Positions 24,647 to 34,354 of a stretch of DNA of 64,000 bases are shown in pieces. Numbering within the stretch: the first letter of the stretch is position 1; the number at the start of each line of letters is the position of its first letter. Location of the stretch: assembly GCF_000378185.1 (NCBI RefSeq), contig NZ_KB899377.1:248001-312000 (forward strand). The letters run 5' to 3'. The notes under the pieces are model-generated. The model ran no database searches, had not been told where the DNA came from, and was given only the letters and a program-made list of their open reading frames with translations. Position numbers and translations under genes: made by a program. The stretch comes from Salinimonas chungwhensis DSM 16280 (GTDB taxonomy: Bacteria; Pseudomonadota; Gammaproteobacteria; Enterobacterales; Alteromonadaceae).

Positions 24647-25675
24647 ATGCTTTCTACACTTCTGGTAGGTTTTGGCTTTTCGGCGAAAACATTTCACCTT
24701 CCCTTTCTTAACTATAATGACCAGCTTGCGGTAAGCGGCGTGGTGTCTTCACGGCCTGATGCAGTTGCTTCTGTTTTACCAGACATCCCGGTGTACAGTA
24801 ATTTGGCTGATGGTCTGAGTCACGCAGCACCTGATTTGTGTATCATTACCACCCCGAACCATTTACATGCAGATCAAGTCAGTCAGTGTCTCACCGCGGG
24901 CAGCCATGTTCTGGTTGAAAAGCCGTTTACACTTTCCCTGGCAGACGCCACAGCCCTGGTGGCACAGGCCCGACTTAGCAAAACCTCCTTGCATGTATTT
25001 CATAACCGGCGGTTTGATGGTGACTTTTTAACCGTACAACGTCTGCTGAGTGAGCAACAGCTGGGAACTGTGCGGCGTATGGTGAGCCGTTTTGACCGTT
25101 TCCGGCCTGTGCCGCGGGATCGCTGGCGGGAAAACGCCGGGCCGGGGGCCGGTATTTTCTGGGATCTGGGACCACACCTTATCGACCAGAGTATTCAGTT
25201 GTTTGGTATGCCAGAGGCAGTGCAGGCCAATATTCAGACGTTACGTCCAAACGGGCAGAGCGATGACTGTTTTGACGTAACGTTGTTCTATCCGGATAAA
25301 CAGGTGGCAGTAGGTAGCTCAGCCTTTCAGGCAGGCAAGACATTACGCTTTGACGTTCAGGGAGACAAAGGTAGTTACCGTAAATATGGCCTGGATCCAC
25401 AAGAGCAGTTATTAAGAGATGGGGTCAGCCTGACTTCAGCGCAGTGGGGGCAAGAAGATGAGGAAAGTTACGGAATGCTTCACTGCGAAAGTGGTAGCAC
25501 ACCAGTTACTACTGTGCGGGGCGACTATCGCGAATTTTACCGACAACTGGTCACCAGCCTGACGACGGGTGATGCCTCGCCATGTAGCGCAGACTCAGTT
25601 GTTCCTGTCATACAAGTGATGGAACAGGCGTGGCAAAGTCATCGCGACAAACGGCGCGTGGAAATAATAAAATGA
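24647..25675 (+). CDS. Gfo/Idh/MocA-family NAD(P)-dependent oxidoreductase
   Basis: 342 aa with an N-terminal Rossmann domain (LLVGFGFSAKTFHLPFL) and the conserved EKP motif in HVLVEKPFTLSL, followed by the alpha/beta domain with the likely catalytic DLGPHLIDQ segment. It resembles YdgJ/YhhX-type sugar or inositol dehydrogenases; the substrate is unknown. The start at 24647 is chosen because AAGGAA lies seven bases upstream, although the frame is open 27 codons earlier. It sits between glmU and the deoR-like/glmS genes, an unusual insertion in this pathway cluster. Confidence 0.9.
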   Translation: MLSTLLVGFGFSAKTFHLPFLNYNDQLAVSGVVSSRPDAVASVLPDIPVYSNLADGLSHAAPDLCIITTPNHLHADQVSQCLTAGSHVLVEKPFTLSLADATALVAQARLSKTSLHVFHNRRFDGDFLTVQRLLSEQQLGTVRRMVSRFDRFRPVPRDRWRENAGPGAGIFWDLGPHLIDQSIQLFGMPEAVQANIQTLRPNGQSDDCFDVTLFYPDKQVAVGSSAFQAGKTLRFDVQGDKGSYRKYGLDPQEQLLRDGVSLTSAQWGQEDEESYGMLHCESGSTPVTTVRGDYREFYRQLVTSLTTGDASPCSADSVVPVIQVMEQAWQSHRDKRRVEIIK

Positions 25676-25692
25676 AACCAAAATATATTGCA

Positions 25693-25725
25693 ATTCGTAA
25701 CATTATTCGTTCTAATTGCTTTCGT
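25693..25725 (+). promoter_or_regulatory. Direct-repeat operator upstream of the deoR-like gene
   Basis: Three copies of (A/T)TTCGT occur at 25693-25698, 25705-25710 and 25720-25725, spaced 12 and 15 bases apart, in the AT-rich gap before the DeoR-family regulator. DeoR-family proteins such as AgaR bind direct repeats of this kind, so this is a candidate operator for control of the regulator and glmS. Confidence 0.45.
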
Positions 25726-25747
25726 TTTGTAATTTAAAGTTTCATTT

Positions 25748-26563
25748 ATGCAGCGACGCAATACTGATACCCGCCGCCAGGCAATTGTTGAAAGGATAAA
25801 CCGGGAAGGCCAGGTTCAGGTGGAAACGCTGGCGACAGCATTTGGGACGTCGGAGGTGACCATTCGCAAAGATCTAACGATCCTTGCCGATAAAGGTTTG
25901 CTGGTACGTCAGTTTGGTGGGGCTGCGCCCATGCCGGGTAATACAGGCAATGCAGCAGGAGAGTCTGATTTATCCCGCCATACTGAACAGGCTGGCCAGC
26001 CCGGCACACTGTCGCACATCAAGCGTGCCATAGGCCATGCCGCTGCACAGTTGGTGAGCGACAATACCCGGATGATTATCGATTGCGGCAGCACCACGGC
26101 CTGTATGCTTGAACATTTGAGCACACGGTCACGGTTAGTGGTGATGACGAATTCACTGCACGTTGCCGCAACACTGACCGCAATGGATAGCGAGCCGACA
26201 GTATTGATGACAGGCGGTACCTGGGATGCACAATCACAATCGTTTCAGGGACATATGGCTGAACAGATGACACGGGCCTACAGCTTTGATTTTGCATTTA
26301 TTGGTGCATCAGGGCTGGACGTATCCCGTGGCACAACAACATTTAATGAATTAACCGGGCTGACCGAAACGATGGCCAGCACCGCCAAAAATGTCGTTAT
26401 CATGGCAGAGTCAGGCAAGTTTTCTCATAAGATGCCAAACCTGGAGTTACCGTGGCAGCAAATTGCTTATCTGGTAACCGACGATGATATTGACTTACAG
26501 ATTAAACAAACAATTGAAAAGCAGGGTGTGACGGTCATTACCGCAGCGCTGGATGGAGAGTAG
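25748..26563 (+). CDS. DeoR-family transcriptional regulator
   Basis: 271 aa. Residues about 6-60 form the DeoR helix-turn-helix (RRQAIVERINREGQV; TSEVTIRKDLTILADKGLLVR), and about 80-250 the sugar-phosphate-binding DeoRC domain with DCGSTTACMLEHL and FIGASGLDVSRGTT. Ligands of this group are phosphorylated sugars. It ends three bases before glmS, so it very likely regulates glmS, with glucosamine-6-P or GlcNAc-6-P as a plausible effector. That role is inferred from position. Confidence 0.9.
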   Translation: MQRRNTDTRRQAIVERINREGQVQVETLATAFGTSEVTIRKDLTILADKGLLVRQFGGAAPMPGNTGNAAGESDLSRHTEQAGQPGTLSHIKRAIGHAAAQLVSDNTRMIIDCGSTTACMLEHLSTRSRLVVMTNSLHVAATLTAMDSEPTVLMTGGTWDAQSQSFQGHMAEQMTRAYSFDFAFIGASGLDVSRGTTTFNELTGLTETMASTAKNVVIMAESGKFSHKMPNLELPWQQIAYLVTDDDIDLQIKQTIEKQGVTVITAALDGE

Positions 26564-26566
26564 GAT

Positions 26567-28396
26567 ATGTGTGGAATTGTAGGCGCTGTCGCCGAACGTA
26601 ATGTAGTAGAGATCCTTCTTGAAGGACTCAAACGTCTGGAATACCGTGGTTATGATTCAGCAGGTGTGGCCCTGCTTGATAACGGCGATCTCAATCGCAT
26701 CCGCCGCACTGGCAAAGTGCAGGCGCTGGCCGATGCAGTAGCCGAAGAGGGCGCGCCGGGCACGACCGGTATTGCTCATACCCGCTGGGCTACCCATGGC
26801 GGCGTAACGGAAAGCAACGCGCACCCTCACACTTCACGGGAACGTATCGCTGTGGTGCATAACGGTATTATTGAAAACTACATCGATTTACGTGAAAAGC
26901 TCAGTGCGCAGGGCTATACATTTACCAGCGACACAGATACCGAAACCATTGCCCATACTGTTCATGCTGAGCTAGAAAAGGGCGCGGATTTACTCAAGGC
27001 CGTGCAGAATTCCGTCGCCCAGTTTCATGGTGCTTATGGTACCGTAATCATGGACCGCGAAGACCCTTCAAAAATGGTAGTGGCACGTTCTGGTAGCCCG
27101 CTGGTCATTGGTCTTGGTTTAGGTGAAAACTTTATTGCTTCTGATCAAATGGCATTACTGCCAGTGACCCGCCGTTTTATCTTCCTAGAAGAAGGTGATG
27201 TGGCGCAGGTAACCCGTCGTGAAGTATTGATTTTTGACAGTAACGGCGAACCGGTCGAGCGTGAAGTTATTGAGTCCAATATCGAGCATGACGCGGGCGA
27301 TAAAGCCGGCTATCGCCACTATATGCTGAAAGAAATTCATGAGCAGCCTACTGTGGTTCGCAATACGCTCAAGGACCGCCTGGACGAGCACGGACTGATG
27401 ACCAATATCTTTGGCGAGCAGGCCGTCGATATACTGGCCAAAGTTAAGCATGTACAAATTATCGCCTGCGGCACCAGCTATCATGCCGGCATGACAGCAC
27501 GCTACTGGCTTGAGCAGTATGCTAATGTATCCTGCGGTATCGAAATCGCGTCTGAATTCAGGTACCGCAAATCAGTAGTGCATGAAAACAGTCTGTTGGT
27601 TACCATCTCTCAGTCAGGTGAAACCGCGGATACGCTGGCGGCACTTCGTCTGGCCAAGGATTTGGGCTATATGGCCAGCCTAACCATTTGTAACGTACCC
27701 GGCTCGTCACTGGTCCGCGAATCAGACATGGCGTTTATGACCAAAGCCGGTGCCGAAATCGGGGTAGCCTCCACCAAGGCCTTTACCACCCAGCTTACGG
27801 CCTTTTTGATGCTAACCCTGGCTATCGGTGAGCACAACGGTATGACCAGTCAGGACAAGGAACAAATTGTGAGTGGCCTGCATAGTCTGCCGGCGAAGCT
27901 GGAAGAAACGCTGACCATCAGCGAGGGGATCGAAGACTTAGCTGAGGAGTTTGCTGATAAAAATCACAGCCTGTTCTTAGGTCGTGGTGATCAATATCCT
28001 ATCGCCATGGAAGGGGCGCTGAAACTCAAAGAGATTTCCTATATTCACGCCGAAGCCTATGCCTCTGGTGAGCTTAAACATGGTCCGCTGGCGTTGATTG
28101 ATGATGAAATGCCGGTCATCGTCGTGGCACCCAACAATGAATTACTGGAAAAGTTAAAATCCAATGTTGAGGAAGTCCGCGCCCGAGGCGGTATTATGTA
28201 CGTGTTTGCCGATAAAGATGCCAACTTTAAAGGCGACGAGTCCATGCGGGTCATCAATGTGCCTCACTGCGAACCGTCCATTGCGCCGATTATCTATACC
28301 CTGCCTCTGCAACTGCTGTCCTATTATGTCGCTCTGATCAAAGGAACCGACGTTGACCAGCCGCGTAATCTGGCAAAATCAGTTACAGTGGAATAG
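26567..28396 (+). CDS. glmS: Glutamine--fructose-6-phosphate aminotransferase
   Basis: 609 aa, the usual length. The N-terminal glutaminase domain starts [20 protein letters not shown] with Cys2 as nucleophile and includes [19 protein letters not shown] and HNGIIENY. The C-terminal half has two SIS domains ([31 protein letters not shown]) and the closing [11 protein letters not shown]. It makes glucosamine-6-phosphate, the entry point to UDP-GlcNAc. No glmS ribozyme-like leader is possible in the three-base gap before it, so control must come from the DeoR-like protein or upstream RNA. Confidence 0.97.
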   Translation: MCGIVGAVAERNVVEILLEGLKRLEYRGYDSAGVALLDNGDLNRIRRTGKVQALADAVAEEGAPGTTGIAHTRWATHGGVTESNAHPHTSRERIAVVHNGIIENYIDLREKLSAQGYTFTSDTDTETIAHTVHAELEKGADLLKAVQNSVAQFHGAYGTVIMDREDPSKMVVARSGSPLVIGLGLGENFIASDQMALLPVTRRFIFLEEGDVAQVTRREVLIFDSNGEPVEREVIESNIEHDAGDKAGYRHYMLKEIHEQPTVVRNTLKDRLDEHGLMTNIFGEQAVDILAKVKHVQIIACGTSYHAGMTARYWLEQYANVSCGIEIASEFRYRKSVVHENSLLVTISQSGETADTLAALRLAKDLGYMASLTICNVPGSSLVRESDMAFMTKAGAEIGVASTKAFTTQLTAFLMLTLAIGEHNGMTSQDKEQIVSGLHSLPAKLEETLTISEGIEDLAEEFADKNHSLFLGRGDQYPIAMEGALKLKEISYIHAEAYASGELKHGPLALIDDEMPVIVVAPNNELLEKLKSNVEEVRARGGIMYVFADKDANFKGDESMRVINVPHCEPSIAPIIYTLPLQLLSYYVALIKGTDVDQPRNLAKSVTVE

Positions 28397-28457
28397 TTGA
28401 TACATAAACCCTGACGGTGTTAATGAAGCAACATGACTTGTTGCGTAATTATATAAG

Positions 28458-28505
28458 CAAGCCTGTATTCGATGTGTAATCGGGTTCAGGCTTGTTAGTT
28501 TTGAC
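28458..28505 (+). terminator. Terminator of the glmS operon
   Basis: CAAGCCTG (28458-28465) pairs with CAGGCTTG (28487-28494), followed by TTAGTTTTG. The loop is long (21 bases). It lies about 60 bases past the glmS stop. The rest of the gap up to 28766 shows no gene. Confidence 0.55.
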
Positions 28506-28766
28506 CTGTTAAGGGTATTTTATCCTGTTGACGCTTATTCAAACTTGCTGACATTCCGCTCCACACATTTTGGTAATAAACCGTCTACGCTGCACAGTGC
28601 CACTGTTAATCAAAAACATTGTTGCACAATTGGTTATAACACGAAGCTTGCTATTAATATAACGTTTGCACTCGCCCGGGCCGGGTCGTGAATTGTCACT
28701 TTGTAAGGGTTGACGTGGTTTGGATGAGGTAAGCTTTTTTTATTTATCTGACACTATGGGACATTT

Positions 28767-29594
28767 TTGTTGCTAAGCTTTTCAATCGGGCCTTTTTCAA
28801 TATCAGCATACGCTGCGTTTACCGTCTTTTTCATCTTTGTCTTCTGGGCGGTGGCGCGTCTGCTTACCCGAAAAAATGAAAGCCCGGAAGATGTTTCGGA
28901 TAATATCTTCCGGGCTTTGGTTATCGGCGTAGTGGCTGCCAGGGCAGTATTTGTTCTGTCCTTTTGGGAGGTTTACCAACAGGATCTGTTTTCGGTGATT
29001 GATATTCGGGACGGAGGGTTTAATACCACAATAGGTTGGTTTAGCGGTCTCTTGATATTGCTGGCTTGCACCCGCAATAAGCGTGAGCATATGTCAGCTT
29101 ATCTAAAAGCCGCAGTAATGGCGGCTGTTATCATCGCACCGCTGGCGTTGGTCAACCTTTTGTTGACTAACGAGCAGTCTATCTGGCCGATTCAGTTGCA
29201 ACGCGCAGATGGCACTGCGGTAATGGTCGAGCATCAAACTGGCAAGCCTGTAGTGATCAACTTCTGGGCCTCATGGTGCCCGCCATGCCGAAGAGAGATG
29301 CCTGTACTTGTCGAGGCCCAGAACGATTACGCTGACATCACATTTATTTTTGTGAACCAACAGGATTCAACGTCTGATGCATTACATTTTCTGCGTAAGA
29401 ACAACCTGGAGATTGCAAATATATATTTTGACCCAGTCGGTCAAACAGCCAGACAACTGGGAATATCGGGCCTGCCTTCGACCTTATTTTTTGATGCGAA
29501 CGGCAATCTTGTCACCAGTCATATGGGCGAGGTATCCAGGGCGAGTCTGCTACACAATGTGCAACAGCTTGTCACAGATTCCGCTGAAAAATAG
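28767..29594 (+). CDS. Membrane protein fused to a TlpA-type thioredoxin
   Basis: 275 aa. The first about 125 residues hold three or four membrane helices; the beginning (SFSIGPFSISAYAAFTVFFI) resembles the first helices of Lgt-type proteins. Residues about 135-270 are a TlpA/ResA-like thioredoxin facing the periplasm, with the active site NFWASWCPPCRREMP and the cis-Pro in ISGLPSTLFFD. It would reduce or exchange disulfides, for example in cytochrome c or stress repair. The start is TTG at 28767 (or 28770) with GGGA upstream; no ATG fits. It is a single gene. Confidence 0.85.
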   Translation: MLLSFSIGPFSISAYAAFTVFFIFVFWAVARLLTRKNESPEDVSDNIFRALVIGVVAARAVFVLSFWEVYQQDLFSVIDIRDGGFNTTIGWFSGLLILLACTRNKREHMSAYLKAAVMAAVIIAPLALVNLLLTNEQSIWPIQLQRADGTAVMVEHQTGKPVVINFWASWCPPCRREMPVLVEAQNDYADITFIFVNQQDSTSDALHFLRKNNLEIANIYFDPVGQTARQLGISGLPSTLFFDANGNLVTSHMGEVSRASLLHNVQQLVTDSAEK

Positions 29595-29621
29595 AGATTA
29601 ACGCTAAAAAGATGCGCCCTC

Positions 29622-30746
29622 TCAGGGATGAGCGGTATTCACACTTGTCAAAGACAGCTTCTCATCAAGAACTAAAAAGTTTGCCCACGCCCCTGGGCGA
29701 AGCTGTCCAATTTGCTGATGCTGCAAAAACGCAGCCGGGGTAGAGGTGGCCATTTGCAACGTATCGGGCACATTGATACCCACAATGTGATGAGTGTTTC
29801 TGACCGCCTCAATCATAGTAAGGTTGGAGCCTGCCAGCGTGCCATCTGCCAGATTCAGCGTTTTGCCTTGCTGATAAACAGTTTCGCCCTGATACACAAA
29901 ATAATCGATATCACTGCCTGCCGGGGCCATAGCATCGGTGATAAGCATGGTTTTATCGGCGCCTTTCAGGCGCATGGCCAATGCAATGCTGGCCGGATGA
30001 ACATGGTGCGTATCGTTAATAAGGCCGCAGTATACGTGCTCGTGATACAACGCACTGCCGACCACACCCGGCTCCCGGCTGGTCAGTGGTGACATGGCAT
30101 TGTAAAGGTGGGTCGCGCCGGTGGCCCCGGCAGTAAACGCTTCACTGGCCTGATCAAAAGTGGCATTGGTATGGCCCAGGCTAACAATGACGCCTAATGC
30201 AATCAGCTTGTTTATATCGGCGACAGAAACCGTTTCTGGTGCGACAGTCACCATAACCCGACCTATGTCTTTGCGACTGAAAAGTGCCAACTCTTGATCA
30301 CTGATACTGCGCAAATACTCGCTGCTGTGCATGCCTTTTTTGGCCTGACTCAGATGTGGCCCCTCAAAATGGATGCCGACAAAACAGGCAGGGTCCTTCG
30401 CATGAGCCTGAGCCTGAGCATCCGCGGCTTTTTGCATTACCGCGATGTCATCGGTAATGATGGTTGGCATCATGCTGGTAGTACCAAATTGGCGGTGAGC
30501 CTCGGCCATAGTGAGAAGCGTGGCGACGCTGGGTTTATCATTAAACTGCACACCGCCGCCGCCGTTAACCTGGACATCGACAAAGCCAGGGGTAACCAGG
30601 CCGGTAAAATGTTCAGCCTCGCTGAAACTGGATAAAGAAGCATTCTGCAGCAACGATGTGATACGCCCTCTATCAACGCTAAACAATACGCTTTCAAGCA
30701 TGGTGTGCCCGTCGAAAAGTCGGTCGGCAAAGTACTGTTTCATCAT
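29622..30746 (-). CDS. nagA: N-acetylglucosamine-6-phosphate deacetylase
   Basis: 374 aa, the usual length. It removes acetate from GlcNAc-6-P to give GlcN-6-P. Metal and active-site segments are visible: PGFVDVQVNGGGGVQFND, GIHFEGPHLSQAKKG, LGHTNATFDQ, THLYNAMSPLTSREPG, and ITDAMAPAGSD with the catalytic Asp. Its ATG overlaps the nagK stop by four bases. With nagK it feeds recycled or environmental GlcNAc into the same pool that GlmS fills. Confidence 0.95.
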   Translation of the reverse strand: MMKQYFADRLFDGHTMLESVLFSVDRGRITSLLQNASLSSFSEAEHFTGLVTPGFVDVQVNGGGGVQFNDKPSVATLLTMAEAHRQFGTTSMMPTIITDDIAVMQKAADAQAQAHAKDPACFVGIHFEGPHLSQAKKGMHSSEYLRSISDQELALFSRKDIGRVMVTVAPETVSVADINKLIALGVIVSLGHTNATFDQASEAFTAGATGATHLYNAMSPLTSREPGVVGSALYHEHVYCGLINDTHHVHPASIALAMRLKGADKTMLITDAMAPAGSDIDYFVYQGETVYQQGKTLNLADGTLAGSNLTMIEAVRNTHHIVGINVPDTLQMATSTPAAFLQHQQIGQLRPGAWANFLVLDEKLSLTSVNTAHP

Positions 30747-31648
30747 TCCTCTTTATGGGGGTTATGTGTCAGATTGTTAGCCATTGTCCGGGCGAGCAAT
30801 ACCGCGCCCTGTACCGGCGTGGATAGGGGAGCCCGTAACTTGTTAGCCTCTTCCGGCGCAAGCCACTGTTGCCAGGCCGGTGCCAGACCGCCGGTCATGG
30901 CGATACGCGGTGGCTTGTAACCTTCTATCACGGTAAGTATCCGGCTTAGATATTGTGCGCCCTGCTGCATAATACTTATCGCATTAGGCTCGGCCTGGGC
31001 GGCCAGCGCAATAACCTCAGGCGCAAGCGCTGCATAATCGCAGGACTGATAATGCAGGGTCATGGCAACCAGTGCCTGCGCCGATTGTGTATCAAATTTG
31101 TGGCAAAGATGCCGGGTCAGCGCGTTGTCAGGATGCATGCCATCGAGGGTTTGCAACGTAAACGAAAGCGCTCGCCAGCCCAGCCAGGCGCCTGAGGCTT
31201 CATCACCTAACGGAAAACCGTGACCGCCGATGATTCGCTTCGCACCACCTATATTCACGTACGCGGAGCTGCCGGTCCCGGTGATAATCAATGCGCCCGT
31301 TTCACTGCCGTGCGCGCCAGCGCAGGCAATATGTAAATCGGTAGTCATGTTGGCAGTATGCACCGGTAGTGACCACTGAAGAGCGGCTTCTGCATACTTT
31401 TGAATATTGAAGCCGGCCAGGCCAATCACCGTGGGAATATTGGCAAAGTCCATGGCTGAGATGCCAGTGCGCTGACGAAGCTGTTCACACGCTTGACAGA
31501 CAGAGTCATACGCCGTGGCTACGTTCTGGGCCACGTTGGCTGGACCGGTAACAACCTCTCCGATTAATTCGCCTTGAAGCGTCTCTAGCCTGGCCAGGCA
31601 TTTTGTCCCACCACCATCAATCCCCAGAACCCAGTTCGACACTGCCAC
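30743..31648 (-). CDS. nagK: N-acetylglucosamine kinase, BadF/BadG/BcrA/BcrD family
   Basis: 301-aa ASKHA-fold kinase. Phosphate-binding segments are WVLGIDGGGTKCLARLETL at the start and ALIITGTGSSAYVNIGG in the middle, with GGHGFPLGDEASGAWLG following; the adenosine motif is AMTGGLAPAW. The type matches the GlcNAc kinases of Shewanella-like marine bacteria rather than E. coli NagK. It phosphorylates GlcNAc for NagA. There is no nagP transporter, nagX or nagR gene beside it, so uptake genes must lie elsewhere. Confidence 0.9.
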   Translation of the reverse strand: MAVSNWVLGIDGGGTKCLARLETLQGELIGEVVTGPANVAQNVATAYDSVCQACEQLRQRTGISAMDFANIPTVIGLAGFNIQKYAEAALQWSLPVHTANMTTDLHIACAGAHGSETGALIITGTGSSAYVNIGGAKRIIGGHGFPLGDEASGAWLGWRALSFTLQTLDGMHPDNALTRHLCHKFDTQSAQALVAMTLHYQSCDYAALAPEVIALAAQAEPNAISIMQQGAQYLSRILTVIEGYKPPRIAMTGGLAPAWQQWLAPEEANKLRAPLSTPVQGAVLLARTMANNLTHNPHKEE

Positions 31649-31704
31649 TTTGCCTTTTTGACTGTTTTGATGCCAAACAGTGTACCCTGAAGCGTATCAA
31701 AACC

Positions 31705-32607
31705 CTACTTATCTGAGCCCGGTATGGACTGTGAAGCCGATTGGGCCCGGGCAAACTGACTATCCCTAAATGCCAGTTGTCTGGGATTGGCTCGCCCGTA
31801 GCTCATAAGATTACGGTGCGAGGTATAGGTAAGATTTAACAGCACCCGTCGCTCATGACCTTGCGTACGCTTATGCAGCACTTCTACATTTTCAAAAAAT
31901 ACCGTACCAGCCGGGCCGGTTATCGCATTTATTGCGTGACCATGTTCATTTTCAGCCTCTTTGTCACTGATCAAACCTTTTAATAGTGTGCTTAACCGCA
32001 TCTTTTTATGGGAGCCTTTGATGGCAACATGATGAGAACTGTTAAGGCTCACATCGGTAAGGTAAACAAATACGTTCAATGACTGCCAGCCGGCATAGTC
32101 GAAGTGAAAATGATTTTGTGCACCTTTGGTCTTACTGGCTTCCGGGTTGGTCACAAATAGTGAGGATTCCACCAACACCGGTTCACATCCTAAGTACTCG
32201 CCGACTACATTTAACAACGCCGGGTCGTCAGCAATGCGGGCAATTTTTTCATTAGCCTGATGGGTTTGATGATACTCCTGTGCAGGCAACTGGTCAGTAA
32301 ACCGGCACAGGGCGTCGACAAAAGGGGCGGGCAGTACACCCGCCACACAGACACCGTCTTGTCGAAGTGTTGCTGAAATAGTTTTTATATCAAGATCAGG
32401 CATCAGTGAGGCGGCGTTTACCCGCCACTCAGCGGGGCCACGAAAAAACCGTATAGCGTTTATAAACAGGTGCCGCCACGGGCCAAAGTGAATTAACTGA
32501 CGGACAATTCTGATAGCGTTAGCCAGCTTAAGCTGACGTGCCCAGCGACGTAGAGTATTAAATAAAAGCGAGCAAACTTTCGCGCCCTGAGAGGGGTAGT
32601 AATGCAT
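31705..32607 (-). CDS. Phytanoyl-CoA dioxygenase (PhyH) family protein
   Basis: 300 aa, Fe(II)/2-oxoglutarate-dependent oxygenase fold. The metal motif His-x-Asp is visible in NHFHFDYAGWQSLNVFVYL, followed by the SHHVAIKGSHKK segment. The third ligand His and the 2-oxoglutarate Arg are expected near KRTQGHERRVLLNL. Substrate unknown; relatives hydroxylate small metabolites or ectoine-type compounds. The N-terminal 40 residues are basic and weakly conserved, and the start at 32607 may be too early. Single gene on the minus strand. Confidence 0.8.
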   Translation of the reverse strand: MHYYPSQGAKVCSLLFNTLRRWARQLKLANAIRIVRQLIHFGPWRHLFINAIRFFRGPAEWRVNAASLMPDLDIKTISATLRQDGVCVAGVLPAPFVDALCRFTDQLPAQEYHQTHQANEKIARIADDPALLNVVGEYLGCEPVLVESSLFVTNPEASKTKGAQNHFHFDYAGWQSLNVFVYLTDVSLNSSHHVAIKGSHKKMRLSTLLKGLISDKEAENEHGHAINAITGPAGTVFFENVEVLHKRTQGHERRVLLNLTYTSHRNLMSYGRANPRQLAFRDSQFARAQSASQSIPGSDK

Positions 32608-32707
32608 GGTGCCAATCCTTGGTACATATTCCTTCGCTTATCTTTGAATGAAAACTAAGCAAAAATCAATGCAAATACGTTGGATGACAGATAAAAATGG
32701 ACAAAAT

Positions 32708-33232
32708 TTATTGTTTACTCGGTGAGAACTTTTGCAGTTTTCGCTGCAATGTTCGCCTGTGCATGCCCAATGTTTTTGCGGTGGCCGAAATATTGCCATC
32801 ATTCGCATGCAGCACGCGCTGTATATGTTCCCATTCTACCTGCGCAGGCGTCATGGGAAGTAAAGTAGCAGTGGGTGGCGCCGCGTCTATATTAAGCCGG
32901 GTCAGTAATTCCTGAAATCCAACCGGCTTTGCGATGTAGTCGGTGGCCCCCTTTTTAATGGCGGCCACGGTGGTAGCAATGCTTGCATAGCCGGTCATGA
33001 TGATAAGATGTGTTGGAGTAAATCGCGCTGCGAGCGCCTCAACAAACGACAGACCAACTTCATCATTATCCAGCATCATGTCTAGCAGGATGGCATCAAC
33101 ATTGTTCGGATCTGCTTTCATTGCCTCAGATGCTGTCCCAAAGGTGTTTACCTCATAATGGGTGACGTTTGTGAAACGGCGCGCCAACACCTCTGTCAGA
33201 CGCGCATCGTCATCAATAATGAGCAACTTCAT
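32708..33232 (-). CDS. RegA/PrrA/ActR-type response regulator
   Basis: 174 aa. The receiver domain (about 1-115) has the acidic pocket IIDDDARL, the phospho-Asp in AILLDMMLD, Thr in IMTGYAS and Lys in IAKPVGF. A short proline-rich linker leads to a Fis-type helix-turn-helix at the C-terminus (GNISATAKTLGMHRRTLQRKL), the layout of the redox regulator RegA/PrrA. It overlaps the kinase gene by four bases (ATGA), so the two are a pair. Its targets likely include the neighbouring copper receptor or respiratory genes, which is inference. Confidence 0.9.
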   Translation of the reverse strand: MKLLIIDDDARLTEVLARRFTNVTHYEVNTFGTASEAMKADPNNVDAILLDMMLDNDEVGLSFVEALAARFTPTHLIIMTGYASIATTVAAIKKGATDYIAKPVGFQELLTRLNIDAAPPTATLLPMTPAQVEWEHIQRVLHANDGNISATAKTLGMHRRTLQRKLQKFSPSKQ

Positions 33233-34314
33233 CCGGTAACCTGCTGCGCATAAGCGATGGTACGGGCAGGAAGGGTTATCTCGGTAACTGCTTTGTCATT
33301 GCTATGCGACCATTGCACGAGCCCGCCGAATTTTTCAATGGTGGCATTGCTGATAGCCGCGCCGACGCCACTGCCGGTTTGCGATGTTACCAGGCGCTTT
33401 CCCAGCGCATCCAGACGCAGGCTATCGGCGTCATTCACTTTATTGATAAAAATAAGTCGCCATGTGTCGTCGGTAATCTTCAGTGAGAAACTTACCCAGC
33501 CATCACCGGCTCGCTCACTGGCTTCGCAGGCATTGAGCAAGATGCTGCTTAATGCGGGTAGTAATGTGCGGTCAGCGTAAATCTGACTGTTCTGCACGTC
33601 GGGTAGCTGAGGCCAGGTGATTTGTGATTCGGGACGTGCCAGCATAACCACATGACGTAATGAACGAATAACCTCGGCCGGGTGAAAGGGCACAAACCTG
33701 GCCAGACGTACATCATCGGCGACATTGCGCCACTCGTCCAGCATGGCCTGTAGCCGCTGAAACTGCTCATCAATGTCGTTTACTAATGTTACTGAGCCTG
33801 CTTCCTGTGCTTCTTCGATAAGCAGCTGGGCGGTTTGAATGGGTGACGCAGCATCATGGGTAAGCTGTGCCGCGGCCGTGCCAATGGCCAGAAGCTGTTC
33901 ATCCCGCAGTTGCCGCTCTCTAAGTATCTGTAAAGCGCGGGACTGCTGATTTAGCTGGTACCGAAAGTACGTAACGACCGCCGTAATAAGCAGGGAGGTC
34001 AGCACAAAGCCAATGATCATATTCTGGCTGTGCGCTGCCATCGTGGTATTGCCGGCATGAACAGAGGGCAAATAGAGCTGGCTTATCTGCCCACCCAGAC
34101 TGACCAGAATAATTACCGATGCCCACACCGCAGGCAGCACCATAAGCCCTAGTACCAGTGGAACCAGTAGTATCATGCTAAACGGATTGCTGGCAGCGCC
34201 ATTAAGGGCAATCAGGCTGTTAAGAGCAACAATTTCCAGCATCAGTACGATAGTTGCCAGCCAAGGGGCAAACTTTTCGTCACGAAACAAGTAGGTGTAG
34301 AACAATAACAGCAT
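33229..34314 (-). CDS. RegB/PrrB-like redox sensor histidine kinase
   Basis: 361 aa. About four membrane helices occupy residues 15-120; between the first ones lies NGAASNPFSM, close to the GGxxNPF quinone-binding motif of RegB. The H-box is LTHDAASPIQTAQ, with the phospho-His; the HATPase part has LLNACEAS (N-box) and GSGVGAAISNATIEKFGG (G2). It is shorter at the N-terminus than typical RegB, and no better upstream start exists in frame. It would sense membrane quinone state and phosphorylate the adjacent RegA-like protein. Confidence 0.87.
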   Translation of the reverse strand: MLLLFYTYLFRDEKFAPWLATIVLMLEIVALNSLIALNGAASNPFSMILLVPLVLGLMVLPAVWASVIILVSLGGQISQLYLPSVHAGNTTMAAHSQNMIIGFVLTSLLITAVVTYFRYQLNQQSRALQILRERQLRDEQLLAIGTAAAQLTHDAASPIQTAQLLIEEAQEAGSVTLVNDIDEQFQRLQAMLDEWRNVADDVRLARFVPFHPAEVIRSLRHVVMLARPESQITWPQLPDVQNSQIYADRTLLPALSSILLNACEASERAGDGWVSFSLKITDDTWRLIFINKVNDADSLRLDALGKRLVTSQTGSGVGAAISNATIEKFGGLVQWSHSNDKAVTEITLPARTIAYAQQVTG

Positions 34315-34354
34315 GGGGCAGTCCGAAGTTACTCTGACAGGTAAGATGCGTTAA

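Noticed and set aside
26564..26566. glmS ribozyme-type control
   Set aside because: Only three bases separate the DeoR-like gene from glmS, and gammaproteobacteria do not normally use this ribozyme.
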